64,000 nt of DNA from Dendrolimus kikuchii (Eukaryota > Arthropoda > Insecta > Lepidoptera > Lasiocampidae), in the NCBI GenBank assembly GCA_019925095.2, contig CM034411.1, positions 5,061,501 through 5,125,500 of the forward strand, read 5' to 3'. Below are positions 41,641 to 51,678 of the stretch, one piece after another. Position numbers and translations under genes: made by a program. How positions within the stretch are numbered: position 1 is the first letter of the stretch; every line of letters starts with the position of its first letter. The notes below the pieces were generated by a model. That model saw only the letters and a program-made list of their open reading frames with translations. It did not search any database and was not told the origin of the DNA.

Positions 41641-42480
41641 CAGTCGGTAAAACAGCCGATGATGTTGATCTTAGCACAATTATTTCAGTACCATAATCAA
41701 AGCAATAAACAATTTACATCTAACAACTCTATCATTAACACCCCGTGTAAGCCTACTTGTATGGGAAACAGGTGTGACGATGTAAATGTATGTATGCAAC
41801 GAAAAGTAAAAATATCTGACCATACCAGACAGTGCCGTATGCTCCTGATAAGTTCCCGCAGCGTCCCTAGTGTTCGATTCCAACACATACGTACCTACAT
41901 GCCAGTCGTATCATCAACAACGTCTGTTAAATTAGACAAAACATCGCGCTCATTTTTTTAGCAGCGCACGAGCGTATTTGTGTTCTAGTTCTTTAAAAAA
42001 ATAGATTTTTCTTCCAAAATATTAGATAGATAGATAGATAACACTTTATTGTACACCATTACAGAAAAACTTACGAACTAGTATTAGTCTAGTTGGGTAC
42101 AAATGGCGGTCTTATCGCTAAAAAGCGATCTCTTCGAAACAACCCGTGGCAAGAATATTCTGATTAGGAGTGGCGATGGTGGTATACATCATTATTGTAT
42201 GATTACTTACATTTTAATAATAAATATATAATTATACTATATATACAAATATACACATAACTTATATACATATACAAGATATGGTGATAATATGCAATGG
42301 TCCACCAACACCAAGGTCCTTGTGCGTTATTTTATCACCCTGAATGAAATAAAGTAGGCCTATACATAGCATTGCTCTAGCTAGGGTACCTATAATACCT
42401 AAAAAAACAAGGGCGCAGTTATAGAAGCTCGCATAGGGCGCATAAAAGGCTATTTACGGCACTGATATTAGAATATGGGA
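41641..42480 (-). repeat. Unclassified repeat W, copy 2, split by a LINE tail
   Basis: Matches 1690-2068 in reverse: TGCTCCTGATAAGTTCCCGC, ATTTTTCTTCCA, then after the interruption CCACCAACACCAAGGTCC, CCTATACATAGCATTGCTCT and AACAAGGGCGCAGTT. The part 41641-41820 is not present in copy 1. Two short minus frames and one plus frame within it lack recognisable domains. Confidence 0.65.
42018..42295 (-). mobile_element. LINE-d 3' tail inserted in repeat W
   Basis: ATAGATAGATAGATAACACTTT is the reversed (TATC)n tail. It is followed by the hairpin (CTTATCGCTAAAAAGCGATC), CAAGAATATTCTGATTAGG and AATCATA. It closely matches 47875-48063. The 1.8-kb copy of W shows the uninterrupted site. Confidence 0.75.
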
Positions 42481-42660
42481 CCTTCGGAGAAAACTGTAAT
42501 ACATCTTAATTTGCATTTTCTAAACCAATCTTAATATTGTGAGCATACGGATTGCCTGTGACAGCCGCCGTTGCAAGTTTTAATAGAAATTTAAATTGGA
42601 AACCTCTACGACTAGTTGATATTAGTACTGTGCGAATATGGTTGCTTTTTCGAATATTTA
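42480..42660. other. No recognisable gene
   Basis: Short AT-rich stretch between repeats. Confidence 0.5.
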
Positions 42661-42770
42661 TGTTTAAACACTAGGATATGTCCGCGACTTCGTCCACACG
42701 TGACTTTAAATTCCCACGCGATTTCCGGATTGATTTCACACACACATACACACACACACATTCTTATTTT
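42661..42770 (+). repeat. Lepidopteran repeat H fragment with a short (CA)n
   Basis: ACTAGGATATGTCCGCGACTT, CGTCCACACGTGACTTTAAA and CGCGATTTCCGG match the long H variant. ACACACATACACACAC follows. Confidence 0.6.
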
Positions 42771-42929
42771 CTTTTATTAAATATTATTATAATTGTATGT
42801 TCTGTACTTAATGAACATATTTAAGTGTAGTAACTATTTTTCAATTAATTCAATATAATAATGTAATTTAATATTTTGCTATGATTAGTATGTTTTGTAG
42901 GTACTTAATGAAAGTTAAGTACACTAACT

Positions 42930-43152
42930 AATTTGCCCGACTGGACGGCTACCATCCCTGGTCTAGAGTATGCCGCCATAACAACCTTGATTTGTGTTCC
43001 GGTATTAGTGACCAGGTTCTAGTCTCCCTTAAGAGAGCAGCAGCGCATTTGTAGCACCTTTGGTGTTGCAAATGTTCATAGGCGATGGTAACCGCTTTCC
43101 ATCAAGTGGGCCGTCTGCCTGTCTGCTGAACTCATGCAATTTTTTTTTTTTT
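42930..43152 (+). mobile_element. SINE-like family S1, 5'-truncated copy
   Basis: Begins ATTTGCCCGACTGGACGGC and runs to CTGAACTCATGCAA, but a T-run (43140-43153) replaces the expected A-tail. The tail may have been inverted or converted, or a second element may join here. Confidence 0.82.
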
Positions 43153-43504
43153 TAAATGCCGATAATTGATGTGTAATTTCTGTCTCTCAATTTTTACTAA
43201 ATTAAAACTTAGAATGTCGGCGACATAACTGTTTGTTTCAACTTTTTTTTAGCTACGCTCATGTTGCGTGCCCACTGTTGGGAAATGGTAAATCTCGAAT
43301 TTATATTTCCTGTGAAATATATTGAAAAATACAACTGATAAGTTATTATTATTTTTTTATAAAATAGAAAAAAAATTGTTTACCTCATTTTCGAATCCGG
43401 CATTCATGTTTAACTACATAGCAATCATTGCTTAAAATTCCCGTCAAAAGCTTTAAAAGTGCACTAATTAAACGTACAATTCTCGGGAATGATCACACGG
43501 CACT
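43153..43504. other. No recognisable gene
   Basis: AT-rich sequence with no repeat match. Confidence 0.5.
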
Positions 43505-43690
43505 AATATAGAAAGAAAGAAAAATATTTATTTAGAACTACGATAAACCTCACTTAAATTATTAAAATAAAAACAATAAGAAAATGTAGTCCTAAATTGG
43601 CCTTAGCTCAGCAAAATTGCCGGTTAATATAACCAGCGCTGATCTTCCGCTTGGGCCACTAGTGACATACACGAACACAGCCAAACAAGA
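43505..43690 (-). repeat. LINE 3' UTR with (CTTT)n tail
   Basis: GAAAGAAAGAAAAATATTTAT, GGCCTTAGCTCAGCAAA and AACCAGCGCTGATCTTCC match 3520-3690 in the same orientation. Confidence 0.6.
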
Positions 43691-44970
43691 TAACGATATG
43701 AAGTGAACCAACAACAATAAAATTGAAAAAAATACCATAATAACGTTAACTAAATATTAAAAGATTAAACACATATAGCGAGTTCGAGCTGACATTGGTC
43801 ATCAGGCAATCATGTTTAATATGTTTTATCATCTCTATATGATCTTTATATTTTAAATATTTTAGTGCCATGAATGCAACGCCGTGTCAAACTAAACGTG
43901 CCTGATACTGTATTTTAAACATAGATACACAATCGGATAGGTGACAGTCAAAGCAACTAAATTAGTTCTTATCATCTTACAATTAGTGGGAGCCACCTAG
44001 ATTTTGTACAAGCGTAGTAAGTTGTCACATCATATCATATCATCGCAATATTATTTAAATAATTAATAATAATAATTTTAAAAGTATGGCCATAACATGG
44101 TATTTTAATGCCCGCTCTTTTATAGGAACATTTTTTTACATTAGAATCCAGTGTGAATTGTGTCAACTGCTCAATTGTGCGACTTAGCACACTGTTACCC
44201 ATATCTGTGGCACTATTACACAAGTTATATGAACACTGCTAATTTTGGAACGAAATTTCTTATCGCACGTTAGTCGTCGGATGGGAGCTAGACGAAAAAA
44301 GTGTAACTGAAACTAAAAATGCTGACCACTGTATATTATTATACAATTTCGAACTTTGATGCAATGAAATAAGATCTAAAAGAAAAAATAATATCCATAC
44401 AGTGTTTCAAAATTAGAACGTCTTGTAATTGCCCTCATTACTATACATCCTTCGATAGTTTTTGATGGTATTTGTTGATCTTCAAAACTTCGGCCCAACC
44501 ACGTGTCCCAAAGACACCATTTTTTTTTTTAAGTGACCGCGTCTGACATCCGCCCGCGCGTAAGCGTGAACAGGCACCCAGTCTCCACTTTGATCAATTG
44601 TATCCTAATCTTAAATCACACTGACAGCCGCCGTATGTAATCCGCGCGCCATCTTGCCATTCCGAATTCAAATGAACGTAACATCTGCATAATGTCGTGA
44701 CGAGGCGTGCACAAGGCGCTGTAACAAGTATGACGTGTTACATAGAAGCGCGAAAATAATTACCGCCTTCAAAAGTTATAGCGTACGGAAATTGTGTAAC
44801 TTTACAAATTTATTGTTATCTAATACTTGCTTTATACTCATCATACATCAGAAGAGTGAGAAATGAATACATAAGAGGGATCTTTGAATGTTGCACCCGT
44901 GGCCGAAAATTCAGAGGAATCAGACTAAAGTGGTATGGGCATTTAATAAGGAGGAGTTTCTTGTATTATG
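43691..44970. other. No gene; CpG-rich patch at 44530-44720
   Basis: AT-rich to 44500. A patch with GTGACCGCGTCTGACATCCG, CAGCCGCCGTATGTAATCCG and CGCGCCATCTTGCC follows, then TGACGTGTTACATAGAAGCG. The GCGCCATCTTG word also occurs near 31014. This may be host regulatory sequence, but no frame supports a gene. Confidence 0.4.
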
Positions 44971-44971
44971 A

Positions 44972-45080
44972 ATCTGGCAAACAGACAGCAGTCCAGCTCA
45001 CGGATAGTGGTTACCGACACCTATAGACGTTTGGAACTCCAGGGGCAAAGGCAAAGCGTTGCCAACGTTTAGGATGGGAC
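44972..45080 (-). repeat. S1-variant SINE fragment
   Basis: CTGGCAAACAGACAGCAG, GTGGTTACCGACACCTATAG and AAAGCGTTGCCAACG follow the same order as the variant at 39108. Confidence 0.55.
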
Positions 45081-45158
45081 AGAGAGAATAGAATAGTTCG
45101 AAGAGATCGAGGTACCAGACAGGAGGAATGTGACATGAGAATAGAATAGAAGGGTGTT

Positions 45159-45242
45159 ATAGGGAACATGGGATAGGAAACATGTGATAGGGAATATGGG
45201 ATAGGGAACGTGGGGTAGGGAACATAGGATAGGGAACATGGG
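45159..45242. repeat. Minisatellite, 14-bp unit, six copies
   Basis: Units start at 45159, 45173, 45187, 45201, 45215 and 45229, with consensus ATAGGGAACATGGG and 0-4 changes per unit. The minus-strand frame (45011-45295) with a Ser/Pro/Tyr-rich repeat is a translation of this array. Confidence 0.92.
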
Positions 45243-45409
45243 ATAGAGAGAAGGGAAAATAGGCCATCAGAACTCTCACTCACCACACAAAACACGATTA
45301 GCTCGAGGCTGTTAAGTCAGCATTGGCTTCCTTCGAATTTGAAGTCAGTAGCTGGATCATTGTCAAACAGGTTTAAGTTTCGATTCTACCCGCGCATATA
45401 CTACAATAA

Positions 45410-45555
45410 CGGGACCCATACATGGCGGGGTTTGTAGGACTCAAGAGGCATTCCTTTCGGTGTTGCAGGACATAATACAGGCTGCAACAACATTCACAGT
45501 CCTGAATTATGAGGCAGACTGCAATGCAGGACCGTGAATGGGCCCCTTAAGAATC
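45410..45555 (-). mobile_element. Small MITE, family M, copy 1
   Basis: The ends GGGACCCATACATG (left) and CGTGAATGGGCCCC (right) are imperfect inverted repeats. Internal words TTGCAGGACATAATACAGGC, CTGCAACAACATTCACAG and CTGCAATGCAGGACCG match 46772-46985 in reverse. TAA/TTA at both edges could be a 3-bp duplication of the PIF/Harbinger kind. Confidence 0.55.
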
Positions 45556-46771
45556 CTTGGAATCACACCAAGTTTCTGATTATGAAATCATGGTTTCATA
45601 CTCTTATTATTCATTCAACTCGCGAGTAGACGAGGGTAAATTATAGTACTCATCTAAAATGAAACTCTAAAACGTATTCCGGCAACGACAAAGTATCTCA
45701 AGTGTATGTGGAGGAAGGAGGCGGGGGCTCTTGAAACAAAGGAAGGTAATTGAAAATTCTATCAAAACTTGCTACGAACGAGAGCGAAGCCAACGCTAGA
45801 CTTAGGGATGCTGACTATAGTCGTTAAATTCGAAAATGGAATATTTGAAAATGGAATAAATTTAAAATTAGAAAGGTAACATTCCATTTTTAAATTGAGT
45901 TTATATTGCAACCAGTATCGATTAAATAACACAATGTCGATTTTATAAATTAGAGTCTTGTCTCTAATTTACAAATATGTACTTTGTAAATAAGAAGATA
46001 ATAAAATTAAAATAAATGAGATAAACAACAGAAAATACAAAAAAGATAAAAATTATAACTAAACTCTGACCAAGTGGTGCCAAGTATCGGGGTTTAAAAT
46101 ATAAAAACAATACTATATAGAAAAATATTTCTTGATTCTTGAATAGCAATTATAGAAGTGATAGTGTTTGAACGGTGCTCATATAAGTGATCATATTTAT
46201 CGATTTTTATTATTAATCACTAAAATGCATAATACTTAAATATAATTTGTAAGTTAATCTATCGAACGTGTTGAAAATTAAGAAATATTTTTTAATTATA
46301 TACATAAAATTTAAGAAAACTTAAACAACAAAAAAATACAATTTTGCTCTTCAAATTCAGAAAATCATAACACATGTATTATGTTTTCATAATAATATCG
46401 TATTTTTTTCAGTTAACTTGTTTTGTAAGTTTATCCTTAAATAATAAAATTTAATTAATTAAATTAATCAAACAAAAAATACTCTGTATTGATTATAATC
46501 GAATCAATGCGCGGCCCATCACTTCACCACGGCCGAACGAAACGGCTCAAAGTTAAGCCCGCTTTGCCTGTTGTTTGACAATCATAAGTTGATAGCTCCA
46601 CTATTTTGCCGGCGCCGTCTTATACCAAAGTCAAATTTGGAACTCGGCAATTCTCTATGGTAATTTCTCTTAGTGATTTACGGTATATTTTGAAATTTAA
46701 AAATCGAATAAATTGTTTTCCATTACTATAAAATGCAGAACTCAATTAAGCTATATGGTAATTAATGTTAA
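45556..46771. other. No recognisable gene
   Basis: AT-rich. The patch 46500-46640 (CGCGGCCCATCACTTCACC, TTGCCGGCGCCGTC) is slightly GC-rich. The hydrophobic minus-strand frame at 45964-46149 follows from composition. Confidence 0.45.
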
Positions 46772-46985
46772 GAGGCCCATTCACGTTCCTGCATTGCAGT
46801 ACGCCTAGCAGTCCGCCCCATAATATAATATAATAAAATAAAATAAAATATTTAAAAAAATGCAAGACTGTGAATGTTATTGCAGCTTATATTGCGTCCT
46901 GCAACACTGATCTGAATACCACCTGAGTCTTGCAAGCCAGGCCCACTGCAGGACTGTACTGCAGGATCGTGTATAAGATTCTTTA
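46772..46985 (+). mobile_element. Small MITE, family M, copy 2
   Basis: AGGCCCATTCACGTTCCTGC, TGCAAGACTGTGAATGTTAT, TTGCAGCTTATATTGCGTCC and a right part with CTGCAGGACTGTACTGCAGG. Inside is an extra AATATAATATAATAAAATAA-type run that copy 1 lacks. It is preceded by TTAAG, as at the equivalent edge of copy 1. Confidence 0.55.
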
Positions 46986-47256
46986 GTAATTTACTGTATT
47001 CCCTGTTAACGTTACCTTGACGCGCAGGTTTACCAAATTCTAAAAATTACATCACTTAATATCATGATATTTGTAACCTATTTTATAACATGTTATGAAA
47101 TAGGTTACAAATAGAAATTTTCTAGTAATTATCGCGACTTTTAGTGTTTATGACTCTAGCTTTAGGTGGTAATATTTTTGATTGTTGGTAACTCTGCACA
47201 TTAGTATACCTCTAATCATATTTTAAAATTCAATTATCGAATTATATTTTTTTGAT
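46986..47256. other. No recognisable gene
   Basis: AT-rich; an inverted word TAACCTATTTTATAACATG...ATGAAATAGGTTA at about 47078-47110 forms a hairpin. Confidence 0.5.
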
Positions 47257-47403
47257 TACTAGAGTACAGCAGACAGACTTCTCAGCCATTATTTTCAATC
47301 AGATCGGTTAGTTATTAGTTAGTTATAAAGGAGTTATCGTCGCCTATGGATATTTGAATATCGAAGGTGTTGCCAACAACCTTGAAGGAATTTTATGACA
47401 TCT
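47257..47403 (-). repeat. S1-variant SINE fragment
   Basis: GAGTACAGCAGACAGAC, TATCGTCGCCTATGGATA and GTTGCCAACAACCTTGAAGG match the diverged subfamily, with an insertion between the first two blocks. Confidence 0.55.
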
Positions 47404-47874
47404 TTTTTAAAATTACTCCATTAATAAAGCTCTAAATAACAAGCTAGAAACACATAATTAAATCTTTAAGACAGATAGCAGAAAATAAAAAAAATCTAGA
47501 ATTATTTATTTATTTTTATTAATAGCTGTTACCGCGCCTTTGTTGGTATTCTTTTTTTTCTTTTTTATATAGTAAAATAGTGACCCGGAAATTTTAGGAA
47601 CATCTCAAATACTACTACTACTGCACTTGATATCGTTAAAGAATTAGGAGTTGCCCATACAAGTTGTGACGGCTAGCGACAGTTGCAATTCAGCAAAAAT
47701 TGTAATGTGTGAATATCTGCGGCACTGTCGTTAGTCGCCCCACATCACTTCTTGCGTTGAGTCGTACGTGCAAAGTAAATTAAAGACAGCTATATAATTT
47801 AATTATTTATTTTATTTAATCTCCATCTGCCCGACACGCCTAATTAGAGTTAGAAGAGAAATCACATAGTCATA
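47404..47874. other. No recognisable gene
   Basis: AT-rich, with a T/C-rich run near 47547-47570. No frame or repeat match. Confidence 0.5.
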
Positions 47875-48063
47875 ATCATAAGTAATCGTACAATAATTAT
47901 GTATACCACCATCGCCACTCCTAATCAGAATATTCTTGCCACTGGTTGTCTGGAAGAAATCGCTTTTTAGCGATATGACCGCCCTTTGTACCCAACTAGA
48001 GTAATACTAGTTCGTAAGTTTTACTGTAATGGTGTACAATAAAGTGTTATCTATCTATCTATC
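47875..48063 (+). mobile_element. LINE-d 3' tail with (TATC)n
   Basis: CGCCACTCCTAATCAGAATA, GGTTGTCTGGAAGAAATCGC, TTTTTAGCGATATGACCGCC and GGTGTACAATAAAGTG with TATC repeats. It is the closest relative of the tail at 42018-42295. Confidence 0.78.
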
Positions 48064-48284
48064 ATATATACCATCACAGCTAACCTGGCATAACATATAT
48101 AACACATAGTGACATCAGACCCAAAAACCAAACACAAGTTCTCATCGCCTATTTCACTGTTACAAATGTCTTTAAAACCAAAGGTAGTCCACATCCTTCC
48201 CCAGAATATAACCTATCTCCAAGTCAAAAATTCACATTCTCTTCGCCATTTACAATCTTTTTTATATTAAGATTTAAGATTAAG
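48064..48284. other. No recognisable gene
   Basis: AT-rich sequence only. Confidence 0.5.
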
Positions 48285-48580
48285 ATATAAGAATACAATT
48301 TCCTGCGGCCGGGCGACCTGTCGTAAGAGGCGACATAACAACCCACAGCCAGGTGGTAGGGCATTTGCCCGACTGGATGACTACCACCCCTGGTCTAAAG
48401 TATGTTACCATAACAACCTTAAGTTGTGTTCCGGCATTAGTGACCAGGTTCCAGTCTCCCTTAAGAGAGCAGCAGTGCATTAGTAGCAACTTTGGTGTTG
48501 CAAATGTCCATAGGCGATGGTAACCGCTTTCCATCAACTGGGCCGTCTGCCTGTCTGCTGATCTCCTGCAATTAAAAAAA
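48285..48580 (+). mobile_element. SINE-like family S1, nearly complete
   Basis: Begins at GAATACAATTTCCTGCGGCC (the first 20 bp of the family are missing) and runs to CTCCTGCAATTAAAAAAAAA. It reads closely with the 24.5-kb copy, so it is fairly young. The minus-strand 85-codon frame is a shadow. Confidence 0.9.
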
Positions 48581-48587
48581 AAGTTAA

Positions 48588-48662
48588 AATAAGTTTGAGG
48601 GCTTCTTTACGGTTCTTAAAGAATACTACAAACTTACTCTAACTCAAGATGAATAACACCGT
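48588..48662. repeat. 98-bp foldback element, left-truncated
   Basis: AATAAGTTTGAGGGCTTCTTT and TACTACAAACTTACTCTAAC with AAGATGAATAACACCGT keep the right arm and part of the left arm. It lies directly after the A-tail of the S1 copy. Confidence 0.65.
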
Positions 48663-48714
48663 AAAGACTTTAATAATTAACAGACAGTTTTTTATATTTT
48701 AGTTTAGGTTCCTG

Positions 48715-49440
48715 TTTGATCGACATTACACCTAATATCAGGTGGAAATGCAGAAAGATGAGAAACTTACCTAGAAGATACTTGTTTACGCGAGACTTGA
48801 AGACACATGCATTGTACGTTTTAGGAAATACAGTGTTAGAAGATATCCACCACAGTGGTCATAAAAACCATAGTGCATATTAATATCACATAGACGGTCA
48901 TCATAGATAATAATATTTTTTGTCGATTTAACAGATGAATCGATTTGTAATTAAACTAACATTTTCTACCGGTTAGTTAATTTTATAAGAGCACTAAATT
49001 ATTATCTAGATAATTTAGTGCATCGGTAACTAATTATTATAATTGTTTTTATGATCCTGGCAACACTATGATGTAATTGCTATTTTTAGCAATGATGGAA
49101 TGTTATTGTTTTGTAGGGTAGCATTTTCGTATAAAAGGCGTAGTGGCGTAGACGGTGTTCATTGCTTACTGTGCAGTGTGAATAGTTTCATCAAAGGCTG
49201 AACAATAAAGGGGGAAACCCTGCCCAAAAAATTAATATTTGGTACTTTCTTACCCAAATCTCTGCAAGGCTGTTGTTACAACAGACAACGGTAAGAAATT
49301 CGACTCCTCAACAGCACGTATTAAAAGTGGAAGAAAGTAAAGCGCTTAGTCCGCTTGCTTGGTATTTCCACCAAGCATCGGCGAAGTGAGCTCGTACGTC
49401 TACTTACCCGTAGTAGAAAAGTGAGGGATGAATTAATTCG
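48715..49440 (-). pseudogene. LINE-e 3' part, split by a solo LTR
   Basis: CCTAATATCAGGTGGAAATG, CTTGTTTACGCGAGACTTGA and CACATGCATTGTACG (48715-48833) continue at 49281 with ACAGACAACGGTAAGAAATT and CTTGGTATTTCCACCAAGC. The uninterrupted relative at 62725-63020 has the same order. On the minus strand it encodes the C-terminal stretch of a LINE ORF (WWKYQAS and nearby), with frameshifts. Confidence 0.72.
48834..49280 (+). mobile_element. Solo LTR, family LTR-2, 447 bp
   Basis: TGTTAGAAG...TTGTTACA, flanked by a perfect ACAG duplication (48830-48833 and 49281-49284). A TATA box (CGTATAAAAGGCG at 49128-49140) and AATAAA (49204-49209) lie in the right order for U3-R-U5. It interrupts LINE-e, whose paralogue at 62820-62860 reads AAAACAGACAACGG without it. 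A 4-bp duplication suggests a Ty3/gypsy-type element. No internal domain is present, and no second copy was seen in this window. Confidence 0.88.
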
Positions 49441-49478
49441 TGAAACTAGTTAAAGTTACTTTAACATTTATGATGATA

Positions 49479-49684
49479 TTACTAGCTGTCCCGGGAGACG
49501 TTGTTCTGCCCTGAAGAAATAAAATTTAGAACCCGATTGCAGCGCCACCTACCGGGTCCAATTGTGAATCTAAACCATCCTCGAATCCACTTGAACACAC
49601 ACAAAAAAATTTATTCAATTCGGTCCAGCCGGTTAGGAGGAGTTCACTGTCAACACACGAACAGAAGAATTATATATATAAAGA
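49479..49684 (+). repeat. Lepidopteran repeat H, single-unit form
   Basis: TTACTAGCTGTCCCGGGAGACG, AACCCGATTGCAGCGCCACC, TTCGGTCCAGCCGGTTAGG and an AT-rich end. Compare 34759-35200, which carries the middle block twice. Confidence 0.6.
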
Positions 49685-49687
49685 TTA

Positions 49688-50370
49688 TGGACTGGGATAT
49701 GCCCGCGACTTTGTCCACGCTTGACTTGAAATTCTCACGGGATTCCCGGGGCACAAAGCGGCAAAGCTACCAGTGCGAACTAAACGCTTCGCCTCCACGT
49801 TCCTTCTACGTACGGCAGAGTTGTGGAATGCACTGCCAGAGTGCGTGTTTCCCGAAAAGTACAATCCGGGTATCTTCAAGTCTCGTGTGAATAGGTACTA
49901 TCTAGGTACGCGTGCTCCATCTTCGACCGCATCATCGTCCGTCATTAAACGTGATCGTGGTCAAACGCAAAACTATTTGCTATAAAAAAAATACCGTGGC
50001 ATTTAAAAAAGAATTTAAGCTGTCGTCTTAGTGAAAACTGTGTTGGTATAATGTGGAAAATCCCCGCAAGATTCCCGGGATAAATAGTATCAGACATTTC
50101 ATTACATAAAATTTACTATCAATCAGTGCAAAAATCGCATTGGACTTCGATTTTATTTCAATATGGTCAATTTCCGCGGGATTTGCGGGATAAACAGTAT
50201 CGCAGATTCTAAGTCTAAAAATTAACTGTCGATCAGCGAAAACTGCGTCGAATTCGGCCCAGTAATTATTACATCAAGACCGAACAAAAAGACAAGCCGA
50301 CGAACAGACAAGTGACCTAAAAAAAAATGCATCCTGTCTCCGTCGTTTATGTATTCTAGCTTGGTTTTTT
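49688..50370 (+). repeat. Lepidopteran repeat H, long variant, split by LINE-e
   Basis: GGGATATGCCCGCGACTTTG, CCACGCTTGACTTGAAATTC and GGGATTCCCGGGG stop at about 49756. From about 49990, GGTATAATGTGGAAAATCCC, GATTCCCGGGATAAATAG, CGATCAGCGAAAACTGCG and CATCCTGTCTCCGTCG complete the element. Confidence 0.6.
49757..49985 (+). pseudogene. LINE-e C-terminal coding fragment
   Basis: The plus strand encodes LPVRTKRFASTFLLRTAELW, then WNALPECVFPEKYN, FKSRVNRYYLG and, after about 25 less conserved residues, a stop at 49983. KRFA..F..RTA.LWN.LP..VFP is the usual end of R1/Jockey-like LINE ORF2. The fragment has no stop in frame. Upstream sequence is H repeat, so the ORF is 5'-truncated; no true start codon lies at its beginning. 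Confidence 0.75.
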
Positions 50371-50374
50371 TAAA

Positions 50375-51037
50375 TTGCTTCAATGTACAGACGCGGCATT
50401 TTTAGAATTTTATAAGTAATATCTTTTATAGATTATGGATTATTCTAGAATCCATAATTTCATATAAAAAAAACAGCCAGCAATATTTCAAAAGACCACA
50501 AAAGCGAAACAATGTTTCCTTGTTCTAAATTTAAACTTGCTACGATCCGTCTTCAGCTCGGCCGTGGTTCATTTTTGCCCCCTTTCCTAGACCCCCTCCC
50601 AGCCTTCCTTACGCCCCCTGCCCCTCTTAGCGCCCGCGACGCCCCCTCTCGCGAAACTTTGACGTTTCCGTGTAGGTAGAACTAACTCCCCGGTAGGAAC
50701 GGAACGCGATGCGGTCGGCGGGGGTTTTAATCAATTTTTCAACATCATTTTGAGGTTTGTTAATTAATTTTCCCCCATTCTAAAATATTTTCTTTATAAA
50801 ATGACTGGGGTTTTCATGCGGTCTCACTCGTATGAACTTTAATTCATTAGAACTTGATGTAAACACTGAACTGTGCGACTGTTAGTAGATAGACAGCTTC
50901 ATGATAGAAATTTGACGTTAGATAAATAGAAATTAACGGTTAGTAAGATATAGCCATTAGTAAAGAAAAAGAAGCAATATTTGACAGCACTCATAACAAC
51001 AGATAAATAACTTTATCTAGAATTAAGGTATTTTATT
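50375..51037. other. No gene; C-rich, CpG-containing block at 50540-50720
   Basis: CTTCAGCTCGGCCGTGG, a pyrimidine-rich run with many CCCCT words, CGCCCGCGACGCCCCC, and CCGGTAGGAACGGAACGCG stand out from the AT-rich flanks. No long frame covers it and it has no match elsewhere here. Candidate host exon, promoter or LINE 5' region. Confidence 0.4.
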
Positions 51038-51173
51038 CGTGCAGGAATAGAGAAAGAATACAATTTCCTGCGGCCAGGCGGCCTGTCGTAAAAGGCGACA
51101 AAACAACCCACAGCCAGGTAACTGATAGATGCCTACCACACCTGGTCTAGTGTATGCCGCCATAACTACCTTC
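51038..51173 (+). repeat. SINE-like family S1, 5' part
   Basis: CGTGCAGGAATAGAGAAAGAA, CCTGCGGCCAGGCGGCC, CACAGCCAGG with a short deletion, and CCATAACTACCTTC. The copy stops where the target duplication of the RTE-a insertion begins. Confidence 0.8.
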
Positions 51174-51184
51174 AGAATCAGAGA

Positions 51185-51568
51185 CCTCGCGGACCGCGTT
51201 CGTAATACCGAAGTAAGAAAGAGAGTTGGTCTGAAAGAGAGTGTCGGGGTGAAGGTAAGGAAAGGAATGCTCCGGTAGTTCGGGCATGTGGAAAGAATGC
51301 ATGACGAAAGAATGACTAAACAGATATACAATGCAAAAGTGGATGGATGCAGAAGTCGTGGAAGGCCACGACACACCTTCCATGATCAAATTGATCGTGT
51401 ACTAGCAGAAGGTGATGTCAGGACCCTTAAGAACAGACGAGCTTGCATGACAAGACTTATGAATGTCAAAGAGGCAAGTGAGGTGTGTAAAAATATGCCT
51501 AAATAGCACTCTGTTGTTCGTGCCTACCCCGCAAGGGAACTCCCGTGAAGTTATGTATGTATGTATGT
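51185..51568 (+). mobile_element. RTE-a LINE, 384-bp 5'-truncated copy
   Basis: Flanked by a perfect 11-bp duplication AGAATCAGAGA (51174-51184 and 51569-51579). It encodes the last ~115 residues of the RTE-a protein: RNTEVRKRVGLKESVGVKVR, then, with an amber codon in place of Trp near 51279, ERMHDERMTKQIYNAKVDGC and RPRHTFHDQIDRVL, to the end. The tail is (ATGT)n. Very similar to 54350-54733. Confidence 0.93.
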
Positions 51569-51678
51569 AGAATCAGAGAATTCTCACTATCGTATCGCTC
51601 TAGTTTCGATCCGAAATCGTGCCGATATCGGTCACTACCGGTTTATCGAAAAGAATATTTGACTGAAGAGAGATCAGT

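Noticed and set aside
41659..41961. 100-codon plus-strand frame with several Cys residues resembling a zinc knuckle
   Set aside because: The Cys spacing does not fit CCHC, and the frame is part of repeat W, in which copy 1 does not preserve it.
45011..45295. 94-codon minus-strand frame with Ser/Pro/Tyr-rich repeats
   Set aside because: It is the translation of a 14-bp minisatellite and a SINE-variant fragment.
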